From: Thermomonas sp. S9 | Lineage (GTDB): Bacteria > Pseudomonadota > Gammaproteobacteria > Xanthomonadales > Xanthomonadaceae | DNA length: 64,000 nt | Direction: 5' to 3' | Assembly (NCBI RefSeq): GCF_024704365.1 | Contig: NZ_JAJDFY010000001.1 | Span: 124,001-188,000 of the forward strand | Part shown: piece by piece, positions 9,917 to 21,249 of the stretch | Layout of the letters: each line of letters starts with the position of its first letter | Position numbering within the stretch: the stretch's first letter is position 1 | Position numbers and translations under genes: made by a program | The notes under the pieces: model-generated | What the model was told of the DNA's origin: nothing | What the model saw: the letters and a program-made list of their open reading frames with translations, nothing else | The model's database searches: none

Positions 9917-11773
9917 CTACCACCACCCCCTGCGGTAAAGCGGAGCGCCGGCCACCTTGCGGACCCGGCGCGCGATGCCGCGGCGATTGGTGGCGACAAA
10001 TACCAGGACACTACCCGGCAGCACCAGCGCGTCTACGACCTGCTGCAACTTGGCGGATTGGCTCCATACGAAGCCACGCAGGGCCACCAGCATGACGTGG
10101 TGGGGGACGGCTTCGCCCCCTGGCGGCAGGCGCTTGCGGACTAGCCAGGCCCGGCCGACGCCACCCACACGCGCCAACGCCGCACGCAGCGCTTCCGTGG
10201 CAGGCGCATCGAGGCCATGCGGGAGAAACTCGTCATCGGCCGCGAGTGTGTTCCTGGCCTGCTGGACCCTGCTCCACCTGGCTTGGATGCGCGCCCATTC
10301 ATCGGCGACACGATCCCGGCCAGTCAGATCCCCCGTGTCGCGGTAAAAACTGTCAAGGCGCTGGAGGGCCGCCTCGGCGTTGCCATCGTCAAGCGCTATC
10401 GCCTTCTCCAGATGCCCGATGCCGGCTGCATCCCCGCGATCCAGAAGCAGGCACCCTACTCGGAATCGCGCAAGGGCATGCTCTGGCGCCAGCGCCAGCG
10501 CCTGCTGGTAGATCGGCAAGGCATCCGTCTCCGGACGCAGCGACTCCACCAGTCCCGCATATTCCACCGCCTCGTCGGGTGTCCGCGACGGTAGCGCCTC
10601 GAGCGCTTCCAACCGCGCTCGATCCTGCGCATGTTGCCGGAACCACCGCTGCCAGTCTTCCTCGACGCGCACTCGCCAGTCGTCGCTGAAGCGGCGCTCG
10701 AGGTCTGTCAGCAGCGGGCCCAGCAACTCGCCCGCGCACCCGGCCTGCGCCTCCGGCACATCGACCCGATCGATGCCCAGTGCCGCCAGGCGCTGGGCCA
10801 GGGTGGGGTGGGTATCGTCAAAGTCGGGGACGCGGGCCAGCGCCTGTGCCAGCCGGTCGCCATCGCTGGAGGCAGGCACGCGCAGGTATTCCCCGATCTC
10901 GCGATACAGCAGGGCCGGAGGTGCCGGCTGCGTCTGCGATGCGCGCTGCAGGCCCGGCCAGAACTCCTGCTCCAGCCGCGCGGCGCCCACGTCCACCCGA
11001 ATCAGTGCCTGGCCGGCGGCCTGCGGACTCGCCACGCGGGCTGCTGCCGCATCCGCCTCGTACTCCTGTGCGCGCGCCATCACGAAGCTGTAGGCATCGA
11101 AATACGGGGCGTACCAGTTGAAGAAGCGGACGAAGAGCTTGCTGGCCCAGGCCTCCTGCACCTGAAGCGCGCCCAGTAGCCGATACCAACTAACACGAAC
11201 ATGGTAGATCCAGCCCGTAAAGCGGCCGTGCCCACCACCAAAATGACCGAACTCGTGCGCCACCACCGAGGCGAACTGCGACCGATCCAGCAATTGCATC
11301 AATGGAAGCCCGAGCAGCAGGTAGTGGCGATGCCCCAGGAGCCCCATCGCGCGCGGCACGCTGACCGCTGCAGCATTCAGGGCGGCGTCGATCACGATGC
11401 CCGTCAGCTTGGGAGCACCGGTGGCCACACGGAGATGCTCCACCTCGGCCCATAGCGCCGGGGCCTCATGCGCCGCCAGGCGATGCCCGTCAGGCGGCGA
11501 AAACTTCACCCACAGGCTGCGCAGCAGCACCCAGCCGAACCCGATGGGAATCCAGATCAACTTGGCAAGCTTCAGCAGCAGCCAGGGACTGATCGCTGCC
11601 AGCAGCAGCACCAGACCGATGGACAGGCCGAACGCCAGCACCACTGCGCCGCCCAGAACCGCAAAACCCGCCAGTGCCAACAATGCCACCTTCGCCCGAT
11701 AGCGCCCCGGGGCCACGGCCGCCTCGCCTTCCAGCCGTTCGATCAGCGCGCGCCGCGCACTCGCAGATACCAT
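9917..11773 (-). CDS. M48 family membrane metalloprotease with TPR C-terminus
   Basis: Zinc peptidase of the HtpX/Ste24-like M48 family, anchored in the inner membrane. 618 aa from ATG 11773, preceded by a purine-rich GGGAAGGG. Two hydrophobic segments lie at about residues 30-85. The zinc motif HEFGH is at about residue 168, with the third ligand Glu in E-Y-E-A-D at about 232. Past about residue 330 the chain changes to soluble helical repeats (PIYQQALALAPEHALARFRVG, TPR-like) ending in a basic tail. This M48 plus TPR architecture suggests a protein-quality role using the repeats for substrate contact, but that is inference. Lies 41 bases upstream of speA on the same strand and divergent from speE. 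Confidence 0.8.
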   Translation of the reverse strand: MVSASARRALIERLEGEAAVAPGRYRAKVALLALAGFAVLGGAVVLAFGLSIGLVLLLAAISPWLLLKLAKLIWIPIGFGWVLLRSLWVKFSPPDGHRLAAHEAPALWAEVEHLRVATGAPKLTGIVIDAALNAAAVSVPRAMGLLGHRHYLLLGLPLMQLLDRSQFASVVAHEFGHFGGGHGRFTGWIYHVRVSWYRLLGALQVQEAWASKLFVRFFNWYAPYFDAYSFVMARAQEYEADAAAARVASPQAAGQALIRVDVGAARLEQEFWPGLQRASQTQPAPPALLYREIGEYLRVPASSDGDRLAQALARVPDFDDTHPTLAQRLAALGIDRVDVPEAQAGCAGELLGPLLTDLERRFSDDWRVRVEEDWQRWFRQHAQDRARLEALEALPSRTPDEAVEYAGLVESLRPETDALPIYQQALALAPEHALARFRVGCLLLDRGDAAGIGHLEKAIALDDGNAEAALQRLDSFYRDTGDLTGRDRVADEWARIQARWSRVQQARNTLAADDEFLPHGLDAPATEALRAALARVGGVGRAWLVRKRLPPGGEAVPHHVMLVALRGFVWSQSAKLQQVVDALVLPGSVLVFVATNRRGIARRVRKVAGAPLYRRGWW

Positions 11774-11837
11774 CCCTTCCCCCTTCGTTCCCCCGAGCCC
11801 CCGCCTGCCGCCCCACAAGGTCATCAACCCCATCCGC

Positions 11838-11843
11838 TACAAT
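11838..11843 (+). promoter_or_regulatory. Candidate -10 element for speE
   Basis: TACAAT at 11838-11843, 60 bases before the speE ATG, resembles the TACAAT elements ahead of argS and def in this window. I see no good -35 at 16-18 bases. Confidence 0.3.
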
Positions 11844-11902
11844 CCGCACCCCCGGACGCCGCCCACGCGCGGATGACAGGCTTCCCCCCACAGGATACCG
11901 CC

Positions 11903-12757
11903 ATGACCGAGCCGACCTGGCTGCACGAAAATTTCGACAAGGCCGGCTCCTCGATCGGCTTCCGCGTCACCCGCAAGCTGGACGAGGTGCAGTCGCCGTT
12001 CCAGAAGATCGAGATCTACGAATCGACCGACTGGGGCAACATCATGCTGATCGACGGCGCGATGATGCTGACCACGCGCGACAACTTCCTCTACCACGAG
12101 ATGATGGCGCACCCGGCGCTGTTCACCCATCCGGACCCCAGGCGCGTGGTGATCATCGGCGGCGGCGACTGCGGCACGCTGCGCGAGGTGCTGCGCCACC
12201 CGGGCGTGGAGAAGGCCGTGCAGTGCGACATCGACGAACAGGTGACGCGCATGGCGGAGAAGTATTTCCCCGAACTGTGCGAATCCAATGGTGATCCGCG
12301 CGCCGAGCTGCTGTGGGACGACGGCATCGCCTACATGGCCCACTGCGCGCCGGGCAGCGTGGACATCGTGATCGTCGATTCCACCGACCCGGTCGGCCCG
12401 GCGGAGGGGCTGTTCAACAAGGCATTCTTCGAAAGCTGCCACCGCGCACTGAAGGACGACGGCATCCTCGTCCAGCAGAGCGAATCGCCGCTGGCGCTGC
12501 TGGACCTGATCCAGGCGATGCGCGCCGAGATGGGCAAGGCCGGCTTTGCGAGCTTCCAGACCCTGCCGTTCCCGCAGCCCTGCTACCCCACCGGCTGGTG
12601 GAGCTGCACGATGGCCAAGAAGGCGGCGAACGCCGGGTTCGGCTTCCGCGAAGCCGACGCCCGCGCCAGGGCGTTTTCGACCCGCTACTACAGCGCGGAC
12701 GTGCACAAGGGCGCCCAGGCCCTGCCGCCGTTCGTGGCGGAGGCGCTGGGCCGCTGA
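11903..12757 (+). CDS. speE: Polyamine aminopropyltransferase (spermidine synthase)
   Basis: Transfers the aminopropyl group of decarboxylated S-adenosylmethionine to putrescine, making spermidine. 284 aa, from an ATG preceded by CAGGA. Typical SpeE features: WLHENF opening, LMLDG-like segment (MLIDGAMMLTT), YHEMMAHPALFTHP, the nucleotide-binding GGGDCGTLREVLRH, catalytic Asp in IVDSTDPVGPAEGLF and PCYPTGWWS. With speA at 8-10 kb it completes part of an arginine, agmatine, putrescine, spermidine route; the agmatine-processing genes are not in the window. Confidence 0.95.
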   Translation: MTEPTWLHENFDKAGSSIGFRVTRKLDEVQSPFQKIEIYESTDWGNIMLIDGAMMLTTRDNFLYHEMMAHPALFTHPDPRRVVIIGGGDCGTLREVLRHPGVEKAVQCDIDEQVTRMAEKYFPELCESNGDPRAELLWDDGIAYMAHCAPGSVDIVIVDSTDPVGPAEGLFNKAFFESCHRALKDDGILVQQSESPLALLDLIQAMRAEMGKAGFASFQTLPFPQPCYPTGWWSCTMAKKAANAGFGFREADARARAFSTRYYSADVHKGAQALPPFVAEALGR

Positions 12758-12843
12758 AACCAGGCCCCGCGGACTGCGATCCCAGGCACAACGGGCGTCA
12801 CCGGTTTGTAATACATTCGGGATTGTTCTCACCCGGAGCGCGA

Positions 12844-14745
12844 ATGGGCCCAGCCCCGTGGCTGCGAATCCTGCTTCTGCTGCTGGCCCTGCTGCCGGCG
12901 GCAGCGCCGTCGTCTGCCTCGCTGCTGGAGGCGCCGCCAGCGCCGCCGTCGAAGGCCGCGCAGTTCGATGCCGTGTTCCAGAACGTGATCGGGCCGGGTT
13001 CGATGGATGCGCCTTACGACGCCTACGCCGGCTGGCTGGAGCAGCTGCGCATCCTGTTGCCCCCGGGCGACAAAGCGCGCGAAGTGCAGTTTCGCTCGGT
13101 GTACTGCGGCAGTCCGCGCTGGAAAGACGCGCAGCAGGGCCTGGCCTACAGCCAGGAGGCGTTCCGCCGCGCACTGGCAGCAGGCGATGTGGCCTCGCAG
13201 GGCCGCGCCCTGTTCTGCCAGGTCGGGTTCGTGCAGGAGCTGGAAGGCACCCGCAGATCGATCGCGGTGGCCGACCGCATGGTCGCCCTGCTGGAACGCT
13301 CCGCCGAACGCCAGCTGCTCGGCGAGGCGCTGATGCTGCGCGGCGGCCTGCTGTCCGACATCGGCGAGCAGGCGCGCGCGCTGATGGATTTCCAGCGCGC
13401 ACGGGCCGCGTTCCGCGATGCCGGGATCGACCACGAGATCGACTACCTGCAGATGAAGATCGCCACCGCCTACCGGCGAATGGGCGATTTCAGCCAGGCC
13501 GAGCGCTATTTCACCGGCTCGGTCGCGCGCCAGCAGGACCTGGGCGACTGGGAGCGCCAGGTCTCGGACCTGATCCAGCTCGGCTACCTGTACGAGGAAT
13601 CCGGCGAGCTGCCGAAGGCGCGTGCCAGTTTCGAGCGCGCCGTGGCGCTGTCGCTCAAGCACGAGAGCCGCCTCAACGTCGCCAGCGCGCGGCTGGGCCT
13701 GGCCTCGGCGCAGATCGCCCAGGGCGAGTTCGATTCCGCGCTGATCACCCTCGCGCAGGCCCGTGCCGGCCTCATTGCCGAGCACGTGGACGCCAATGAC
13801 GGCCTGCTGCTGCTGACCTCTGGCCAGGCACTGGCAGGAAAGGGCGAGCACCGCGCCGCGCTGGAGCATTACCGGCTGGCACTGGCGCCGATCGAGAAAG
13901 ACGGCAACCAGCGCTATCTGGCCATGCTCTATCAGGCGCAATCGGCCAGCGAGGAAGCCCTCGGCCAGCTGCGCGCGGCGCTGGACGACTACAAGCGCTA
14001 CGCACACCTGCAGGCCGAACTGCAGTCCAAGATGCGGCTGGAGCAGAGCCGGCTGCTGCAGTACGAATACGAAATCCGCCGCCGTGATTTCGAAAACCGG
14101 CGCCTGCAGACCGAGGCGCAGGCACGCCAGCAGCAACTGATCGTCCTGGAGCGCGAGCGTCATTGGCAGATCCTCGCCTTGCTCCTCGGCGGCCTGCTGG
14201 CTGCACTGCTGGCCTGCCTGGCGTGGCTGCAATGGCGCCGCTCGCGACGACTGCGCACGCTGGCGATGACCGACCCGCTGACCGGCGCCGCCAGCCGGCT
14301 GGCGATCGAAAGAACCGCGGATACCGCACTGGCCGCGGCGCAGCGGCAGGGCCAGCCGCTGTCGCTGCTGCTGCTCGACCTCGATTATTTCAAGGCCGTC
14401 AACGATCGCCACGGCCATGCCGCCGGGGATGCGGCCCTGCGCGACATCGTTCAGGCCTGGCAGGCGCAACTGCGCGATCGCGATACGCTGGGGCGGATCG
14501 GCGGCGAGGAATTCGCGGTGGTCTGCGCCGGCGCCGACCTGGCGCAGGCGCGCATGATCGCGCAGCGGCTGCTGGACGCCACCCGCGCCATCCGCCTGCC
14601 CGACATCGACCCCGCGCTGCGCATGGCCACCAGCATCGGCATCGCCGAGGCGCGCGCGGACGATACCCGCGAATCCCTGTTCGCGCGCGCGGACGCCGCG
14701 CTGTACCGCGCCAAGCAGCAGGGCCGCGACCGCGTCGAGGATTAG
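12844..14745 (+). CDS. TPR-sensor diguanylate cyclase (GGDEF)
   Basis: Predicted membrane-bound diguanylate cyclase making c-di-GMP. 633 aa from ATG 12844: signal-like hydrophobic start (ILLLLLALLPAAAPSSA), a periplasmic array of tetratricopeptide-like helices to about residue 400, a coiled-coil stretch, one membrane segment at about 440-462 (LLLGGLLAALLACLAWLQW), then a GGDEF domain with TDPLTGAASRLA and an active GGEEF at about residue 552. An RxxD (RDRD) stands five residues before GGEEF, so the product-inhibition site is kept. Family knowledge: such 7-TMR-less TPR-GGDEF proteins are common in xanthomonads. Convergent with the P-II gene. Confidence 0.88.
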   Translation: MGPAPWLRILLLLLALLPAAAPSSASLLEAPPAPPSKAAQFDAVFQNVIGPGSMDAPYDAYAGWLEQLRILLPPGDKAREVQFRSVYCGSPRWKDAQQGLAYSQEAFRRALAAGDVASQGRALFCQVGFVQELEGTRRSIAVADRMVALLERSAERQLLGEALMLRGGLLSDIGEQARALMDFQRARAAFRDAGIDHEIDYLQMKIATAYRRMGDFSQAERYFTGSVARQQDLGDWERQVSDLIQLGYLYEESGELPKARASFERAVALSLKHESRLNVASARLGLASAQIAQGEFDSALITLAQARAGLIAEHVDANDGLLLLTSGQALAGKGEHRAALEHYRLALAPIEKDGNQRYLAMLYQAQSASEEALGQLRAALDDYKRYAHLQAELQSKMRLEQSRLLQYEYEIRRRDFENRRLQTEAQARQQQLIVLERERHWQILALLLGGLLAALLACLAWLQWRRSRRLRTLAMTDPLTGAASRLAIERTADTALAAAQRQGQPLSLLLLDLDYFKAVNDRHGHAAGDAALRDIVQAWQAQLRDRDTLGRIGGEEFAVVCAGADLAQARMIAQRLLDATRAIRLPDIDPALRMATSIGIAEARADDTRESLFARADAALYRAKQQGRDRVED

Positions 14746-14791
14746 CGGATGAATCGGGGTGGCCGCGGCCGCCTCCGGGAACCGCCGGCGC

Positions 14792-17085
<2,294 letters not shown>

Positions 17086-17100
17086 CCGCGCGCATGCCGG

Positions 17101-18338
17101 TCAACGCGCCCACACCCGCTGGTTGGGGTCGAACTCCGACTCGACCAGCGTTCCGGCGCGCGGCCCGAAGCCGCAGATCAGGAGCGGGCTCTGCTCGTAG
17201 TGGATCATCCCGAACGCCCGCTCCAGATCGACCTCGTTGATCGCGCTGGTGACGAACGGCCCCAGCCCGGCCTGCGTCGCGCACAGCTGCAGGGTTTGCG
17301 ACAGGTGCCCGGCATCGAGGACGCAGACCCGATACGCCTTGGCATGGTTGCGGTACTTCCAGAAATTGCGATGGAAGCGGGGGCCAGCACGCACAGCACC
17401 GCGGCATCGGCGAAGAACGTCTGACCGGCCACGGCGATCTGCGCGAACGCCCGAAGGCTCTCGCTGCTCCATGCGGAGGCCGCCTCGCCGGGCGATAGCG
17501 CGCGCGTGCCGATATCGCCCACCACTGGAGCCGCAGCCTGCGGGACCACGGCCAGCAAGGCGTGCTCCGTCGCACGGTAGCGATACAGGCCCGGGGCCAG
17601 CCCCTGCACCCGCTGCACGATCAGAAAGCATTCGACGGGATGCAGCGCTCCCCCGGATGGACTGGTGCGCTTGATGACCTCGAATCCTGGAGCGGGCTGG
17701 CCACTTCCGCGCCGTCCGAAGGTGCGGGCCATGATCCTGGAAAACACCTCCAGCGGGATGCTGGCCTGCGGGTCGTAATTGCGGCAGGTGGTCCGTGCAT
17801 CCAGCAAGGCGTCGAACCCGTCGCGGACGGGACGCGGCAGGGCATGCAATGGCGCCCCCTCCGGAACCGGACTCTCCGGTGGCGGCGGAAGCCCGTGCTG
17901 CTGCAGCAGGCCCTCGTTGCTGTCCAGCCCCTGCTCGGCCATGCCCGCAGGACCATCGATGGCCTCCCAGCGCGCGGCCATGTGCGCGACTGCCGCCGGC
18001 GGATGCCAGCCCTGCGCCCGGAATCGGGCGTCCGCCAGCGCCTGCTCCTGCACCCCCGGTTCCTGCAGCAGCAGTTGCAGCGCCAGCAGCGCCGCCACCG
18101 CCTCCGCGCCAAAGCGCGCCTCAAGCATGTCACGGCCGACCCAATCCACCGGCCCGACCGCGCCCAGCAAGGCCACATGTGCCGGGTCGATCTCGATGGC
18201 AGCCCCCAGATGCGGTGCATGCGCGAACCAGGCCAGCCGGCTGACCACGCCGGTGCCACCCGCCAGCAGGTCATCCAGCTGGAACGTCGCCAGCTCGCGT
18301 GGCTCCAGCCATACCACCGCACATCGCCTGACCCGCAT
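17101..18338 (-). CDS. SagB-like putative peptide maturation dehydrogenase (frame broken at ~17379-17383)
   Basis: FMN-dependent nitroreductase-fold enzyme of the SagB/ThcOx type that in RiPP pathways oxidises azolines or otherwise dehydrogenates a precursor. About 412 aa from ATG 18338. N-terminal 180 residues are a poorly conserved helical domain; the nitroreductase domain starts near RTTCRNYDPQASIP and contains RTSPSGGALHPVE, GLYRYRATEHAL, AGQTFFADAAVL and, in the shifted frame, YRVCVLDAGHLSQTLQL and AINEVDLERAFG. One base is missing in a five-G run (plus strand), restoring FHRNFWKYRNHAKAYR. I place it, from memory, in the xanthomonad 'putative peptide maturation dehydrogenase' group (TIGR04511). 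It is divergent from the precursor gene by 65 bases. Confidence 0.8.
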
Positions 18339-18403
18339 CCGCCCCTCCGGCTCGATGGATCGCGGTGCTATTGTCCGGGCTCCAACCAACAGGGGATACC
18401 CAC

Positions 18404-18688
18404 ATGGCAACCGGAGACAAGCTTCCGCCCGCCGGCCTGCACCCGCAACTGGTCAAGCGGCTGCTGGACAACCTGGAAAGCAACGACGCCTTCCGCGCGC
18501 TGTTCCAGCAGTCGCCCGAGCAGGCGCTGCGGTCGCTCGGCTATACCGATCCGTGGGAATGCCTTTCGATGAAGGCAAATTCCGCCCTGGCCTCGCCCGA
18601 GCAAATCCGCACCCAACGCCGCAAGCTCGAGGCAGCCATGGTGGGCATCCAGGGAATGGTCTGCCCGCTGCACGCGCAAGGAAGCTGA
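18404..18688 (+). CDS. NHLP-related RiPP-type precursor peptide
   Basis: Probable precursor of a ribosomally made, modified peptide. 94 aa; ATG 18404 follows AGGGGAT. The N-terminal 50 residues are a nitrile-hydratase-leader-like domain: LLDNLESNDAFRALFQQSPEQAL then GYTDPWEC, the pattern of the 'putative modified peptide' family (TIGR04509, from memory). The rest (LASPEQIRTQRRKLEAAM, then VGIQGMVCPLHAQGS) would be the tail or core. Cys residues are only at 53 and 87. It is flanked by a SagB-like dehydrogenase and a cyclase-like protein, the two partners known bioinformatically for this family. No Gly-Gly cleavage site is obvious. The cleaved product is unknown. Confidence 0.8.
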   Translation: MATGDKLPPAGLHPQLVKRLLDNLESNDAFRALFQQSPEQALRSLGYTDPWECLSMKANSALASPEQIRTQRRKLEAAMVGIQGMVCPLHAQGS

Positions 18689-18729
18689 TCTTTCGATACC
18701 TCAGGCCTCATTCGGCATGCCCGCAGCGC

Positions 18730-21239
18730 TCAGCGCGCGGCGGTCTCCGGCGCTGCCTGGCGCGCGCGCAGGACGGCGTTGGAAACCGAGAGGTTGAAGA
18801 ACCGCAGCACGTCGGACGCGGTGCTTTCGGCGAACACCCGGCCACGATGCGTCGTCGCCAGCCAGTCGGCCTGGGCGCGGGCGATGTCCTGCGCGTTGGC
18901 CGCTTCGGCCGCCCGCATCAGGGCCCAGTGGGTCGCCACCAGGGCGGTATCCCGGGCTACCAGCGGCTGCAACCGCGCCAGCGCGCGCGCGGGCTGCCCG
19001 TCCAGACGCTCCTGCTCGGCCAGCAGCACCTGCCGCAGTTCACCCACGGTCGGATAATCGCGCAACGCGCTGCTGCCTTCGGTCCGGCGCAGGGCCTGCG
19101 CGAGACCGGCACGGTCGTTGCGCCAGGCGGCCAGCAGGCCGGCATACAGGCGTAGCTCGGTGGACATCGGCGGATAGAGCTGATCCGCCTCGGCCCCCTT
19201 GGCTTCCACCAGCGCCGCCAGCGACTGCAGCGCGCGCCCGGCATCGCCCTGGCCCTGGAGCACGGCCAGGCTGGCCAGGGCCGCGTGCGACCGCAGCTGC
19301 TCCAGCACGTCGCCATCGGCTTCGGCCTTCTGCGCCCAGGCGCGCGCGTCAGCAGCGGCGCGCGCCGGCTGGCCGCGGTCGATCCAGACGATGGCCCCGA
19401 TCTCGCCCCCCAGCCATCGCGCCCGGCGGTACTCGCGCGGTGCACCTTGTCCGCCTCGGCATGCTGGCCGCGCGCCTCGTAAAGCAGGGCGTAGAACTCG
19501 CCCGCGCCGGTGAAGCCGGACCCACGCGCAAGCCGGAACTGCTCCAGCGCCGCGTCGTAGCGTTCCTGCCCGAACAGCATGATGCCAAGGCTGTAGCGGA
19601 CCACCGCAGAGCGCTCGTTCTGCGGCCGGATCGCCCGCCGGGCCATGGCCTCGGCCGCACGGAAGTCGTTGCGCTGGTGCCACAGGTTGCTCGAAAGCCG
19701 GCCGATGGTCTGATAGTCGTCCGGATACAGCGCCAGGTATTCCTCGGCCTTGCGGAAATAGGCCTGCGGATTGTCGTACTGCATCAACATCAGCTCGACC
19801 ATCTGGTGTTCCTGCGGCGACAGCCGCTGCGGGATCGCCAGCGCCTTGCGCCATTCGTCACGCGCATTCGCCACTTCGCCCAGCGACGCATACAGGCGCG
19901 CCATGTCGGCATGCGCCAGCGCGAAGTCCGGGTCCAGCTGCAGGGCGCGCCGGTACAGGCCCAGCACCTGCTCGCGATCGGCGGTGGTGACGGCCAGCCG
20001 GCGCGCCACCGCGAACGCCTTCAGCGCGTCCAGGCTGGGCGTGGCGACGTTCGGCAGCGGCACCGACGTTTTCTGGACGTTCTGCAGGGCTTCGCCGAGC
20101 TTGCCGCGCAGCTGGTCGGTGACGTCGTCGATGGAAGCCAGCGCGGACTCCACGCCCTTGCCATCCGCCGAGACCGCGTACACGGTGGTCTGGGTGTGGG
20201 GATCGATGACCTCGGCGCTCACCCGCAGGCGCCCGCCCACTTCCGAGACCGTGGGCAGCAGCAGTGCGCGGGCGCCGTCGCGCAGCGCGATCTCCGAGCC
20301 GAGCATGCGGTCCACCTGCACGTCCGGCTTGCGCTGCATCCGCTGCAGGGTGTCGCGCACCTTGAGGTCGCTGAGCACGTTGACGTAGCGCGACTGCTCC
20401 AGGCTGATCCGGAACGCCTGCTCCAGCGCATCGTCCAGGCGCGGATCGCCAGTGAGGTTGCGCAGGTCGCCCACCACCACCCAGTCTCGCTCATTGAAGG
20501 CGATGGCCGGCTTCGGCTGGGTCAGGAACCAGGCGCCGATCGCCATGCCGGCCACCAGCAGGGCCTCCGCGGCCAGCGCCACCGGGCGTCGCCACAGCGG
20601 CAGGTCGCGCCAGGCCTTGGGGGTATGCGCCGGCATGCGCAGCGCGGCCAGGCCGGGCTCGCCGACCTCGTGCACCTCCTGCGCCTCGGGCACGCCCTTG
20701 AAGCGCCAGCGCCCATAGGACTTCCACACCAGCAGCTCGCCGCGCTCGCCCAGCTCGCGCGCGGCGCGATGCGCCAGCGGCTCGGCGGTGGCCGACAGCA
20801 GGATCTGGCCCGGCCGCGCCAGCGCCATCAGGCGCCCCGCCAGCGGCTTGGCCAGGCCTTCCACTTCCAATGGCTTGGCGCCCATCCGCACCGCGTCAGG
20901 GCTGTTCTCCCACAGCAGGACTTCGCCCACGTGCAGGCCGGCGCGCATCTGCAGCAGCTGCTTGAGCTGCATCTGCCGCCCGAGGTCGCGCAACTCGCGC
21001 GCATAGTCGAGGGCGAAGCCGAGGCCGTCGATCGGCCGCTCGAACAGCAGCAGCAGCCCGTCGCTGCGGTCGATCAGCCGCCCGCGCCAGCGCTGCTGCA
21101 GCTCCAGCACCAGGCGGTCGTGGGCGCGGAACAGGGCCGCGGCCGGCGCATCGCCCAGGCGCTCCACCAGCTGGGTGGAGTCCACCAGGTCGGTGAGCAG
21201 CAGGGTGCGGATCTGCGGGGCGTTGGCCACCTGATCCAT
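18730..21239 (-). CDS. Putative peptide modification system cyclase (cyclase-homology plus TPR; frame broken at ~19404-19440)
   Basis: Membrane protein of about 836 aa associated with NHLP-related precursors (TIGR04510, from memory). Residues 1-185 are a class III adenylate/guanylate cyclase domain: metal Asp in LLTDLVDST (D17), second Asp in DRSDGLLLLFERP (D60), and LARPGQILLSA. The position of the catalytic Asn (V-N-x-A-x-R) reads K-P-L-A-G-R, so Asn is replaced by Pro while Arg136 stays. One membrane segment follows at about 240-260, then a periplasmic domain (DWVVVGDLRNLTGDPRLDD) and TPR-like repeats to the end. One base is missing, most simply in the six-C run at 19406-19411 (plus strand). 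Start ATG 21239 is 10 bases after the upstream GGDEF gene. Confidence 0.78.
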
Positions 21240-21249
21240 GGCCGGGGGC

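Noticed and set aside
12829..14469. Long open frame antisense to the TPR-GGDEF gene (and many like it elsewhere)
   Set aside because: In very GC-rich DNA, frames opposite a real gene stay open by chance. Translations are Gln/His/Arg-rich without motifs, while the sense strand has clear domains.
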